The notes below the pieces were generated by a model that ran no database searches, was not told the origin of the DNA, and saw only the letters and a program-made list of their open reading frames with translations. 64,000 nt of DNA from Paraphoma chrysanthemicola (taxonomy: Eukaryota > Ascomycota > Dothideomycetes > Pleosporales > Phaeosphaeriaceae): NCBI GenBank assembly GCA_020744225.1, contig JAGMWG010000012.1, positions 682,001 through 746,000 of the forward strand, in the 5' to 3' direction. Positions within the stretch are counted from its first letter, which is position 1. Each line of letters opens with the position of its first letter. Shown here piece after piece: positions 1-10,129 of this stretch. A program made the translations under genes and the position numbers.

Positions 1-531
1 TGGCTCTGACAATGAATGTAGATAATCTGAGTGAGCGCTGGACATCCTCTAGATCAGCTTTGCCATCTCCACGGCTCGACGTTCGAAGTGAATTGCTCAA
101 AGTGCGACTTGCGTTGCATTGGAGAGGACGCTGAGAAGTGTCTTCTTGTATTATTGCAACACGATCTCGCTGTTCCGCTGCAACGAAAAGACATTCCGCG
201 CTGTCCGGCGTACAGGTGCGACGGCCTCCTTCGTCCGGGCATTGTATGGTTCACGGAATCGATTTCGCCAGCCATCATGAAGTATGTTCACGATTGGATC
301 GCACCAGATGATTCCAGCAGTACCATCGATACGATGTTGGTCATTGGTACTAGCGCATTGGTGTATCCTGCGACAGCATATGTCGAAGCTGCTCGTCGCA
401 AAGGGGCCCGCGTGGCTGTCGTGGACATCGAGAAGGAAGATCCAAGTTTGCTGGGATTGCAAGAGCAGGACTGGTATTTTCCAGGTGATGCTGCCGATTT
501 AGTACCGAGAATGCTGGCGCCGGCTGTCTAG
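1..531 (+). CDS. SIR2-family NAD-dependent deacylase (SIRT5-like), 3' part, frameshifted
   Basis: C-terminal two thirds of a class III sirtuin; the start lies left of the window. Sirtuins remove acyl groups from lysine using NAD+, and this subtype resembles SIRT5-like desuccinylases/deacetylases. Visible signatures are NVDNL (18-32), the catalytic-His segment LHGS, a zinc site built from CSKC and CPAYRC, the GLLRPGIVWF segment typical of SIRT5-like enzymes, and the NAD-binding GTSALVYPA. The stop is TAG at 529-531. NVDNLSER (18-38) is in a different frame from AGHPLDQL (37 onward). One base is missing around 36-39, and no splice sites can explain the shift. It is either a recent pseudogene or an assembly indel. 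Family assignment is firm; functionality is not. Confidence 0.85.
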
Positions 532-784
532 GTCAATGGCTATTGAACTTCATAGCTTATCCAACATGGTTATATCGCTTGGAGAGAACGTCTACCTTTC
601 AAGGAAATTCTAAATATGTTGGAACAAGATCGTGTCGGACAACAGACAATCGCATGATCGCGCAAACATTGTGCTTGCGACATGCTCAAACAGTCGGCTA
701 CAACGCAGCAGATAGCGAAACCATATCGCGTAGCTTGAAACCGGAAAACAACATGCAGAGAAAATAACTCTTATATCACCAGAA

Positions 785-1312
785 TTGTGGCACGGCCTCA
801 TGGAAATGCCCACGGCGCAATATGTACCTCAATCCTGGGCACGATACGACCACGACATCTTCAACCTCAGCAATGCCATCCACGAATTTTACGCTGTGGT
901 CGAAACATGCAAAGACTACATACATGCCGAAGAGCTGAAGACTTGGCTTTTGCCAACGACCGAGCGCATGTTGCAAAGCAAGGAGGCTTTCGCGGCGGGA
1001 CAACAAGTCTTAGCTGGTTCCATTGCAGCTTTACACTGGATCAAAGACGAAGCGCAAATCAAACGAGCAAACGGTCGGCCACCTTCACTTCCGGTAATCT
1101 ACAAGCTAGATGAACGATAATACGAAGACATGATGGGACTGGTATTCGCGGTGAAAGGTCCCGTTGTGGCGAGTATTGCGATACTAGAACAAAAAGTATT
1201 GGAATATCAAAGCGAGGAAATATCGGCACGAGAGGCGTTTGAACGAGAAGGAAGGTGGGCGCGTGTGCCAATGACAGCTGACTATATGGACTACTTGGCT
1301 CGGAAGTGGTGA
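785..1312 (+). pseudogene. decayed hypothetical ORF with in-frame TAA
   Basis: Two open segments (785-1120 and 1130-1312) lie in the same frame, separated only by a TAA at 1118-1120 and three codons. The composition looks protein-like (acidic/basic helical stretches such as YNDIF-like and EEISAREAFE segments), but I recognise no family. The TAA would be CAA after one C-to-T change in a CpA context, the signature of repeat-induced point mutation or simple decay. It lies directly downstream of the sirtuin on the same strand. It may be one relic together with the next ORF, which begins 176 nt later. Confidence 0.4.
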
Positions 1313-1487
1313 CAGGTAATGGGACCGTCGCGAAGCACATGCGTTGGCGTTGGTGTGTCGTGCATACTTCATCATATAAGAAAGATCATGCCGTCTCTGC
1401 GGACATTGTTGTTATCCGTTCCTGGCCAAAACCTTTTTCCTGCACGGATACACGCATCTACATTGTCTTTAGCGGACCTGATCCATC

Positions 1488-1928
1488 ATGTCCAAAGGCA
1501 ATCCATCCTCCGCCTCCGGGCAATTATGGGACGTCTTCGATACACGTTTCTTCTTTCTAGATTACCTAATACTCCATTATGTGCAAAGATATTCGGCTTT
1601 TGAGGCGCGCTTTGAATTACACTTCCGAAGCCGCCGCCAATCGGTCGATATCGATGAAGGCTATTTGGAGCGCGAGGATCGCGCTGTTTAGAAATATATC
1701 CAGGTAGAAGAAGACGTTTTTCATGCCTGTGTGTGCCGCGTGTACATTGAGGAGATGCTCAAGGCTGCTGTCATCGACCGGGTTGCGAGAACTCCGCATC
1801 AGGTCCTATTGTGGACACCAGGGGGAGAAATCATCAGTGTGTTCTCGCTGCTCACGGAGGCTGTGCTATGTGTCAGGGCCGTGAGGAATGATATAGATGA
1901 GGTTATGCGCTTGTTTGATGATATATGA
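1488..1928 (+). pseudogene. decayed hypothetical ORF with in-frame TAG
   Basis: The segment runs from an ATG at 1488 and stays in one frame to TGA at 1926-1928, apart from a single TAG at 1689-1691. After the TAG the frame continues without a gap (KYIQVEEDVF...), so the stop looks like a point mutation, again CAG to TAG in CpA context. The read-through product would be about 146 aa, with FDTRFFFLDYLILHYVQRY near the N-terminus. No family is recognised. It could be a second exon block of the 785-1312 relic, but I could not find splice sites that join the frames. Confidence 0.4.
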
Positions 1929-1993
1929 ACGATAATAAATTCACATGAACAAATCATGATATCCAGAGTGCTATCAATCAGTTTATGCAAGAC

Positions 1994-3850
1994 TCAACTG
2001 GGCACACCCTCGTACTCCCAACCCCCAACCATTCTCCTCCGTCTCCCCCTCTTATTCTCCGTCCGATTCGAAGCACACTTGACAAAGAACGTCAACGCGG
2101 CAAGCACGAAAATAATCACCGCCGCAACAGTCGGCACAACCACAATTCTCGTGCGATTCATATCCGCCGTCGAAAGATACGGACACGTGCCGTTGAGTCC
2201 AACGACCCAGCAATCTTGCACATTTATCGCATTCAGATCGATAAAGATCGGCTCATTGGCGTTTGCCTGGTTATTACGGATGGCGGCGAGGAGATGTGCG
2301 TTCTCGAGCGCGGTGTGCGGGACACTGAATTGGTAGGGTGAACGACATGCCGACGCAGCGTTGTTGTAGTCGGATACCTCGGCGGAAATTTCCCAGTTGT
2401 AAGGCTCGCCGGGCAGATGGCATGCGACGCGATGACGACCTGAGCAGTCCGTGACGCGCCAGCGGCCAGGTAAGGGAGACGTGCTCATTATGACACAGCG
2501 ATCGAGGTCGTCGTTGCCCTTGGAGGTTGCGTTGAGTGGCTCGCCGGGGGCCCAGGACCAGAGGGTGGAATGCACGTACGCAGCATAGGGTAAGGGATTC
2601 TTATCTGCTGTTGTGTCGGCTAGTGTTTGATTCAGTAGCGCAGTTATGCCACAGGATGTAAGATTGGCGATGGCCGGGATTGGGGCCATGAGGTTAGGGC
2701 TCGCGTTAGTGTCGAGAGTCGGCGCGGTTGTGATGGCCCATGATGAATTCCTTTCGCGGGTCACGGTTGTGTCTGCAACATCGAACAGGCAACCAGAGGA
2801 TACGCGGCCATCCGAGCTCGCAGTTGCAGCTTGAAGCTCACTGAATCTGCCTGGAGGGAATATGTAATCGAGATCGGTGCCGATGTTATACATTTCCATC
2901 TGCGAATCGATGCTGCCGTAACTAATACCAAGTCTGAAGAACTCCTTGAACTCAACGAATGCTTCAGTAGGCCAGCCATCCAATGTAAATCGGACGTTCT
3001 CAGAGGTGTTCAAGACGTTGTAATACCCCTGAACAGGCCTATTAGGCCAGTCGACGTCGAACCATGATGTGTTCAGATCATTCCGTTGCTGTTGTAACTG
3101 CGATGGAGTGTATGTAACATCAGAAAGATTACCTCGCATAACATCGCTAAGGAGAGAACCATCCCCAGGTAACTGAGTCTGAGAGAGTTGAGGCGCCGGT
3201 GCGTTGGGATTCAGTATTGAAGACGCAGCATGCACATCAAGCGTGAGGAACAACAGCGCGGCTCCAGTAGTTGTAGCTGTGGATTCTAGGAAGTCTGATA
3301 GAATGCCAGTAAGAAGATCTAGTCGCATCAGCGAAGTGCAGTTGTATCTCCCAATCTGCATCAATGGCGGGCCATTGGTGGTAGGGAAGCTGGTGACTGT
3401 GGGCTTGGCACTGGCACTTTCGGAAGATGCAGTAAGAACCTGGCTTGAGGGAGCCCCCGACGCACTTGCAGATATCGATACACTAGACGGAGAGGCATCT
3501 TGACGTCGCTCAAACCCAAGGCTCTGGAGCGCAGGTGCTGTTGTCTCCGGTATCTTCGCGCTCACAGTATCTGTCGACACAATGACGGTAGGTCCAGATG
3601 TCACCGTGACAACGGACTCCGTCTCGTTTGACCTTGGCTGCTCAACCGGGCAAAGGCTCCAGGTAGAGGAGAGAGCATCCCAGTACGTGTCTACCAGAAA
3701 TCTGCGGAAGCCAACGCCAAGTAGGTTTGAGAAGCACTTCTGGAAGGCGTTATGCTCATACTGGTTCTTTGAGAAGCATGCCTGTGTTAAGGATACTGCC
3801 GGTACAGTATGGAAATTGATGGGCACACGAAGCCCCACATCTCTTTGTGC
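1994..3850 (-). CDS. MTC6: Mtc6-family protein (maintenance of telomere capping 6), main exon
   Basis: Ascomycete Mtc6 homologue, a type I membrane glycoprotein; yeast MTC6 was named from a genetic link to telomere capping, and its biochemical role is unclear. The protein opens with the family signature QRDVGLRVPINFHTVPA and LGVGFRRFLVDTYWD, then a Ser/Thr-rich linker, the block YNCTSLMRLDLLTGIL, a Cys-containing lectin-like C-terminal half with many N-glycosylation sites, and one transmembrane helix (VVVPTVAAVIIFVLAALTFF) before a basic tail. The exon begins after a CTAG acceptor at 3851-3854 preceded by a CTGAC branch site. The signal-peptide exon must therefore lie upstream, near 3860-3990, and I could not fix it. 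Length over 615 aa fits the family. Confidence 0.88.
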   Translation of the reverse strand, partial: AQRDVGLRVPINFHTVPAVSLTQACFSKNQYEHNAFQKCFSNLLGVGFRRFLVDTYWDALSSTWSLCPVEQPRSNETESVVTVTSGPTVIVSTDTVSAKIPETTAPALQSLGFERRQDASPSSVSISASASGAPSSQVLTASSESASAKPTVTSFPTTNGPPLMQIGRYNCTSLMRLDLLTGILSDFLESTATTTGAALLFLTLDVHAASSILNPNAPAPQLSQTQLPGDGSLLSDVMRGNLSDVTYTPSQLQQQRNDLNTSWFDVDWPNRPVQGYYNVLNTSENVRFTLDGWPTEAFVEFKEFFRLGISYGSIDSQMEMYNIGTDLDYIFPPGRFSELQAATASSDGRVSSGCLFDVADTTVTRERNSSWAITTAPTLDTNASPNLMAPIPAIANLTSCGITALLNQTLADTTADKNPLPYAAYVHSTLWSWAPGEPLNATSKGNDDLDRCVIMSTSPLPGRWRVTDCSGRHRVACHLPGEPYNWEISAEVSDYNNAASACRSPYQFSVPHTALENAHLLAAIRNNQANANEPIFIDLNAINVQDCWVVGLNGTCPYLSTADMNRTRIVVVPTVAAVIIFVLAALTFFVKCASNRTENKRGRRRRMVGGWEYEGVPS

Positions 3851-5089
3851 CTAGTCTCGGTCAGCACGTGAAACGCTATATTCGCAATTGTCTTCAATAA
3901 GGCCGCATAGATGATAGCGAGAGAGTTATCCAAACACCAAGACGCATAATCGTTTGCCATTCTGCAACGTTGCATCCGCATGTCGTTCAACGTCGGTTCG
4001 CATGACTTCGCAGGCTATCCCTGTCCCACACAAGACGTGTGATAGCGAAAGTCATTTACCAATGTTGGGTACACCCCGCCCGTCACACCATTTGCAATCT
4101 TATATGCACATCTGTCACGATGTGCATCCTGGCAGACATATCACTTACTCTGAATGCTTCACTCCAGGGCTGTATCCAACGGGTATCAAGAGCGTTCTGA
4201 TCCGGGTCGTACAGACTATTTCCGGACATGCCCGGTGTCACGCATGAACGTGGCAGGACACGCACACCTCTCGCGTGCGGCTAAAAGACAAGCAACACCG
4301 ATACAGGCAATCGACACAGTAAGAATAGGTAACGGTGGAATGGGCGCACACCGATGCACTAGGATTGATGATGGTTGGGATGTAACGGTGATGATGATGG
4401 TGGTCGTTGACGCCCTTGCATCTCGAGTTCCTTCGGAGGAATGACATCACGTGCGCGCTAATTCTCCCACCAATCCCCTTCCGGTTAAATCGCACTCGAC
4501 CAATGAGCAGCGTATCCGTTCGAGCATCTTCAATGCCTACTAATCAAGACATCAATGCACGAAAATTCTACTCCCGTGGCGTGCAGCGCACCCTGCTGCA
4601 GTACCTGGCTATAAGAAGGCTGCTTATACCGCACTGAAGCGCGCACGGCGCAGTTTCGGAGGAAGCTTGCGCGCTCTACGTACTCCCCACGCTTAACATG
4701 GCTATTATTACCAGGGTTGCCTGTGCCGACTGGCGACTGATTCCCTGGCTCGGTGTCGTAAGCGAGAACCCAGCGACGTCGTCTCACGACCTGTGTGTGA
4801 CCTGATCGAAGCACGTCGGTCCAGGTCTTGTGGAGAAATGCAGGATGGCGACGTGCATCTCAAACGCGACTTCGTGATAGTGGGGAAAGGAAGAAGAGGT
4901 GGAATTCCGGTACTGTATCGCCGGGTATGGCACGGATGCGTTCGCCCGTTGAGATCCTGGAGAGGGCGTCGATGCAGGGAGATGTCTTACCAGGTCGCTG
5001 GCACCTCGCCTTCAATCCTTCAGCGATGGCGATAATCGCCAGGTATCACATCGGCCATGCATCCAATGTCATACAGCATGGAGGCCTCT
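3851..5089. other. intergenic, includes the unresolved MTC6 5' exon
   Basis: The sequence near 3860-3990 should contain the first MTC6 exon and promoter. The rest holds only short overlapping frames on both strands with no recognisable domain. Nothing else is supported. Confidence 0.4.
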
Positions 5090-5623
5090 TCAAGATTCGG
5101 AGACAATACGAACGGACTTCGGGCTCGCGTACATCTTTTCTAATTGTGGTTGCAGGTTGTGCCTGAGACTAGTTCGTAACACGTTTCGTGAAACGTCTCG
5201 TATCTGAGGTATATGCACGATTTCACGAGCGCACGGTGCAGCTGAAACGACCAAGGCCAGATGAAGGCCTTCAACCACCAAAATTGACACAACACAAAAA
5301 TTGCGCAAACTCTCGAAATAGAAACCATTCAGGGAAACTCCGTTGTGCGGGAGATCTTCGTCTCTGACATACATGCGCCTCTCCACAAACACGTGTCTGA
5401 CACATTGCGAGACTGCCTTCTGCCACCGGGCTTCAATCAAACACCGGAGTCTCAAGGCTCTCCAAGTGGAACGCCTCCAGACACCGATCATCAGCGCTAT
5501 ATATTCTGCTACTCCGGTGATCTTGTAGTAAGTGAACATTCCGGACACTGGCTGCAACATGTACTGCAACCGAATAGTCCCAAAGGCATCTGCACCTTCA
5601 GTACGAACTTCACGAAGTGTCAA
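5090..5623 (-). CDS. hypothetical protein, weak candidate
   Basis: A 177-aa frame with a plausible hydrophobic segment (NFCVVSILVVEGLHLALVV) but an Arg-rich composition and no domain I recognise. It is the longest frame in this gene-poor stretch and could equally be chance in GC-rich DNA. No splice structure or neighbour supports it. Confidence 0.2.
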   Translation of the reverse strand: MTLREVRTEGADAFGTIRLQYMLQPVSGMFTYYKITGVAEYIALMIGVWRRSTWRALRLRCLIEARWQKAVSQCVRHVFVERRMYVRDEDLPHNGVSLNGFYFESLRNFCVVSILVVEGLHLALVVSAAPCAREIVHIPQIRDVSRNVLRTSLRHNLQPQLEKMYASPKSVRIVSES

Positions 5624-6517
5624 AATACGTAACTATGCTATAATCATCAATGTGACAGGATAAGAATATACCCGCATTGCACTCAAACCAATGGCCGTGA
5701 TAGTCAACGTACATTCCATGCCATTCCACACCCCAAAAAAACAAAAACTACATTCCACCACAACCCACCAAACAAACACGGACCCAACCCTCCGAACTGT
5801 TCTACACCACCTCGGCAACTCTCAGCCCTCACTCATCCCCTTCCCATGCGCCAGCGTCCAGCCTCGTGGGACCGCCGCACCAGTTCGTCAATGCACACTC
5901 GCTCGCGCAGCCGGCGCAGTGCGCAGACCACTTCGATAGTCTCTGTTTGCCTTGGCCGCGCGTGGGCGAGCAGTCTGCCAGAATTGTGATGCAACAGCAG
6001 TGCGTGCACTCCGCGAGACGCAAGCACCGACCGAACCAACCGTCGTGCGTGGACCGTGACGCCAACGGTCCGCGACGTGTGGTTTGCAGACGGTGCACGT
6101 TTTGGACAAGACGTTTGGCGGGCCGGGGTGGCCGGATGGGTGCGAGAAGCTAGTTTAGTCAGAGCGACGAGGACGTTTGGAGAAACGGATACGGTAGTCG
6201 GAGACAGAGAGGGAACTGGGCTGGATTGGGAAGTGAGGGGCTAGATGTGTCTACGTGACGCGGGAAGGTGAAGTGTGGTTAGGGCTGGACTGGACTCAGA
6301 GGTGGGGTATGTGTGGTGGAGTTTTGACGGATGAGTGGTTTGACTTGTGACAGTTTGACGAGAGACTCCACATTCCGAGCGTGTTTCGAAGATTATATTT
6401 GTCTAGTTCTCCGTGCCAATAACGGTAGTTCACTGTATGCCAATCCAGCATGTCGGCGCAGTAGCAGCACGAACTTACCCAGAAACCTTGTCATGACACG
6501 TACCATGGGATGTTACC
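5624..6517. other. intergenic; strand-asymmetric tracts
   Basis: No gene seen. About 5722-5790 is A/C-rich on the plus strand, and about 6120-6330 is strongly purine (G/A)-rich. Such skewed tracts are common in fungal promoters and UTRs. Confidence 0.4.
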
Positions 6518-6866
6518 TCAAGGTAGGTTGGAGCGCACGGTTTCTCCGCGAAGGGACGTATGCGGGTGTCCGTGGAACAAAAGCATTGTCGCTGTCTGGA
6601 ACGGGTGTTGCAAGGTGTATCCCTCGAGAGTGAGGCCAAGCTGCAGATCTATATCAACGTACCCCTGGGAATAGTTGGGACTACAGTACAATCCCTTCAC
6701 CGCATCAACGGTAATTGCGTAAGCATTTGCCGTGTTTCTGGTGTCGTAGTTGGGAGGACGTTGCGCTGTCGTCACTTGCAGCGGCGGACTGTTGTACACA
6801 AGCATACACCTTGTCCATACGCACTGTGAAGCCCACGTCATCGCAAATTCACAGAAACGACACTGG
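6518..6866 (-). CDS. hypothetical Cys-containing small protein, weak candidate
   Basis: A minus-strand frame of about 110 aa opens with a Cys-dense stretch (CQCRFCEFAMTWASQC). It runs on in protein-like composition to TGA near 6518. A GCTAAC branch-like site followed by CAG near 6866 could be a splice acceptor, implying an upstream exon. No family is recognised. A small secreted Cys-rich protein is possible but unproven. Confidence 0.25.
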
Positions 6867-7029
6867 CAGTTAGCTGAATTGATACACCGAGCCTAATTTT
6901 CACCATCGCAGCAGATGTGATTGCGATAATCGCCGCATTCGTCATTCCTGAATTCAGTCCAGTGGGTCTATCGACTTTCCCAATCAAACTATGCCTCCGG
7001 ACATCAGTACACGCGAGGGAATAAGCCAC

Positions 7030-8624
7030 TCAGCAGCGTTACAGGTGATTTGAATTCCATAGCTCAACGCTCCATGTCGGCGAACTCCCGAGTCGATCCC
7101 AGACTGGTACGCGACTAGTCACGACGCCGTTCCATCTTAGGCGCAACCACAACCGAATCTCAGCCTTTTGGCTGGCTAGACTGTCCACCACTCGCCTACC
7201 AGCTAGATCCGCGAGCCAAAATGGACAAACCGCTCTATTGAGCGGCACATCGACGCTTGGTTTGTTTTTGGTGGAGGGCCCACTCCCCGTTGCGTCAAGA
7301 GATATGCGCTAGTCAGCGATCACAGAGTTTGTTTTACACGTCGGGTTAAGGTAACGGTAGCCAGGTGATGGATGCGGTGTTAGTGCGTTTTTAGTCGCCG
7401 ACGTGAGGTCGTGGGCTGGATCGGTGATGCGTGAGAATGTACAGTAGTGTGCATGGGAGGGAGGTGGAGATGGGAGGGAAGGAGCGTTGAGGTGTTCGGG
7501 TAAGACGGCTGCGGGTGCGGAGGGGTTTGAGTGGTGGAGCGTGAGGTGATGTTCTGGGTGATCTGGGAGATGTGCATTGAGTCGTGCTTCCATTTGTGGG
7601 TGAGGTCTGAGCTGCGCGAGTTGTTGTGCACAACTATCCTTCTCAAGCCTCCTCCCCTTTCTCGTCAATCTGATTCAAGGCGCACTCACGCCGTTGCGCC
7701 TCCCCAAGCGTCAACGACATCGTCGTCGGCGCCCAACGCTTCTCCGCTGTCTCCACCAAGGCAGAATGCAAAAGGGGGAGCCAATCATTCGCCGTGCGAG
7801 GCTTTATTCACCCAATGGGACACTTGGACGTCGACGACACTGCATTTGTTGAAACGTTGCATTATCGTTGCCAATCGGCAGGAGTATCGGAAATCGGGGG
7901 CGAGGAGTGACGGTTGGATCGATCTGCAGTGAGGTGGAGACTGGTGGCCTTCTGTAAGATGAGATGAGATGATGGCAGCACCACAGTAGCGCAGTCAAAG
8001 TCCGGTGCAGGTCACTGACGGTGGTGCTGATCATTTCGGCAGATCGCGGAGGCAGTCACTGGCCAGCCGAGCAAGTGCGATGGCAGTGAAGGAAGTCACG
8101 CGATGGCTACGGGTGAGCTTGGGACGGCGCAACCTGTCCTGCACAAGACATGTCACGCATGCAGAGAGAGAGAGCGTGTTGAAGTGTTGAGTTCTTGGAT
8201 TGTCGCATTTCTGATGCGAAGTGCTTGCGCACTGTTGGGTATTATTATGCTACTGCTGTGCAAATGGCGCCGAGGCGCGCATGCTCGCTCACTCGCTGAA
8301 AAGAGACAATGTGCTCGCTGAACGAAACGCTGGGTATTACAGCAACGAGCAATATGCTGAGCGTGGAACTGGCTCTTAGCGCTAAAACATTTTCCGTGAT
8401 CCTACAAGGGTATCTCCATGGCCGTAGAAGGCTGAAGTGCCTGCGCCATTTTTGTTTGCTCCCTAGTGCGTGTGAAATCGAAGACATGGATACAATGAGA
8501 TGTTGAAACGTAGCGAATGTCGATCATAGGAGCATCGACCATTAATAGGTGGTATGGTATGAAACGCGTGATGTATAGACAGGAAGGGGTATGGTTGATA
8601 GCGTGAAACGTGACTGAAGTGCAT
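7030..8624. other. intergenic 3' of the Myb gene
   Basis: No convincing gene. Proline/histidine-rich frames around 7309-7668 reflect a GT-rich strand rather than a protein family. A short (AG)n microsatellite sits at about 8161-8172. Confidence 0.4.
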
Positions 8625-9839
8625 CTACATGATGTTTTTGAGATTCATCTTGTCCTTGGGTGAGACAGGTGCGCTCTTGGATTCTGTTGGCAATGCAGGC
8701 CGGGCGTATGGCGACGGCAGTTGCCTTGCTGAGGGGCTCGTTGTGGCGCTCGTTGGTGTTGGCAAAGCGAGCGAGGGCTCTGCGAGTGAGTGAAAGGGAG
8801 GGAGCGCGCGTTGGGCGACGCTTGGTGGCGCTGATTGTGGAAGGGAGTGATGATGGACAAGCTGAGGCGCTGGCTGGGTGAGCAGCTGTGGCCGCTCAGG
8901 GCGCTCGTAGTTGGGCTCTCGGAAGGTGGGCGCTTGCGCAAGTGCTGGCGCTTCGGCACGGTGGAGAGGAGGCAGCTGCAGCGAGCCACGGCGCCTGTAA
9001 GCATCGAATTGCGTTGGATAGGCGTCATCATCAGGGGCGAACCCAGTTGAAGGCAGATATCGAGTGCTTGAGTTCTTACGCTCCTGCCTGTTGCCCACGA
9101 GCGGGGCAAGCGTGATATCCAGAGGGGAGGCGACACCCCGCGGAGACCGCGACTCTGAGCCGGTATCGGTGATCAAAGAAGGAGCCCCGTCTGCTGAGAC
9201 GATTGAGTAGCCTGAGGGTGAGGGCATAGGCGTCTCGAAGCCGCGAGCCCGACCCGTGGTGGGGTGACCGTAGGCTGCAATGTCGAGAGGCTGCGGTCGC
9301 GATCCAGGGTAGGGTTCGAATCGCCGCGGCTGTGGGAGCTTCATGCCGTGCGGCGAGTCCATCGATGGGTTCAGTGAAGGTCTCCGCGAGTTGTGGTAGG
9401 ACTGTAGGTGAGGCTCCTCGTGGTGGGACATGGCATGCGGGCCGGAAGGGTAGTGGTAACCAGCTTGCGATGGGTGCATGTGATCGTGAGATCGCTGATC
9501 AGGTCGGTCTGGGTTGCGCTTCCGTCTGTTCTGGCCGCCGTTCCACCAGTTCTTTACTGCGTTGTCGCTGCGTCCTTTGAGCCTTCGTGCGATCTCGGCC
9601 CACCTCTTGCCCATCTCCGCGACCATCTTCTCGATCATCTCCCCCTCTTCAGGCGTGATGGGATCATGATTCAGCGTTGGCTTGAGATTTTGGTGGTACC
9701 GCTCTCTACATTGCTTGGGTGATCGCGAACCAATTTCTTGGGAGATGCGGACCCAGTTGTGAGGACCATTACGCGCAACGAGGTTCACCAACCACTGGTC
9801 CTCGTGCTGCGACCATGGGCCGCGACGATGTGCAACCAT
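8625..9839 (-). CDS. flbD: FlbD/Rca-1-type Myb transcription factor
   Basis: Two tandem Myb (SANT) repeats stand at the very N-terminus: repeat 1 about residues 6-54 (GPWSQHEDQWLVNLV, then SPKQCRERYHQNLKP) and repeat 2 about 58-108 (ITPEEGEMIEKMV, then SDNAVKNWWNG), followed by a basic NRRKR tail. This layout and these motifs match Aspergillus FlbD and Neurospora RCA-1, nuclear regulators of asexual and sexual development. The remaining 290 residues are disordered and rich in Pro, Ser and His. I chose the start at 9837-9839 because MVAHRRGPWS matches the family N-terminus; the open frame continues upstream but as likely 5' UTR. Predicted length is 404 aa. The gene has an unusually long gene-poor region upstream. 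Confidence 0.9.
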   Translation of the reverse strand: MVAHRRGPWSQHEDQWLVNLVARNGPHNWVRISQEIGSRSPKQCRERYHQNLKPTLNHDPITPEEGEMIEKMVAEMGKRWAEIARRLKGRSDNAVKNWWNGGQNRRKRNPDRPDQRSHDHMHPSQAGYHYPSGPHAMSHHEEPHLQSYHNSRRPSLNPSMDSPHGMKLPQPRRFEPYPGSRPQPLDIAAYGHPTTGRARGFETPMPSPSGYSIVSADGAPSLITDTGSESRSPRGVASPLDITLAPLVGNRQERKNSSTRYLPSTGFAPDDDAYPTQFDAYRRRGSLQLPPLHRAEAPALAQAPTFREPNYERPERPQLLTQPAPQLVHHHSLPQSAPPSVAQRALPPFHSLAEPSLALPTPTSATTSPSARQLPSPYARPALPTESKSAPVSPKDKMNLKNIM

Positions 9840-9874
9840 GATAAGGGAATCAAATGGGGTCAAGTGGTAGTCCA

Positions 9875-10121
9875 CTGCACAGTCTGTCAGTCTCGATTCG
9901 TGCCAAGTACCGTGTCCCACCGCCGGGCAGAGCAATGTGGAAGAAGACATTCGTGCAGCAAGCAACGAGTGTAACTTTCGAATGATCAAGATGGGACGAT
10001 ACCGAGCACAATTTCTCACTCATAGAAATGGTGCTGGTGATCAGAAAAGACAAGCTCGACGGCAGTGTCGAGCGGCGAGATAGATATAGTAGGCGACAAG
10101 AACAGAACATGGACGACTTAC
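9875..10121 (-). other. possible intron in the 5' UTR of the Myb gene
   Basis: On the minus strand a canonical GTAAGT donor (10116-10121) is followed downstream by a CTGAC branch-like site and a CAG acceptor at about 9875-9877, roughly 35 nt before the Myb start codon. A leader intron of about 247 nt would fit a developmental regulator. This comes from splice motifs only. Confidence 0.3.
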
Positions 10122-10129
10122 ATCAAGCG

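Noticed and set aside
7309..7668. 119-aa Pro/His-rich minus-strand frame
   Set aside because: Three overlapping frames on this strand are open and similarly composed; it reflects strand composition, not a protein.
8161..8172. (AG)n run as a possible regulatory GAGA element
   Set aside because: Too short and simple to distinguish from a chance microsatellite.
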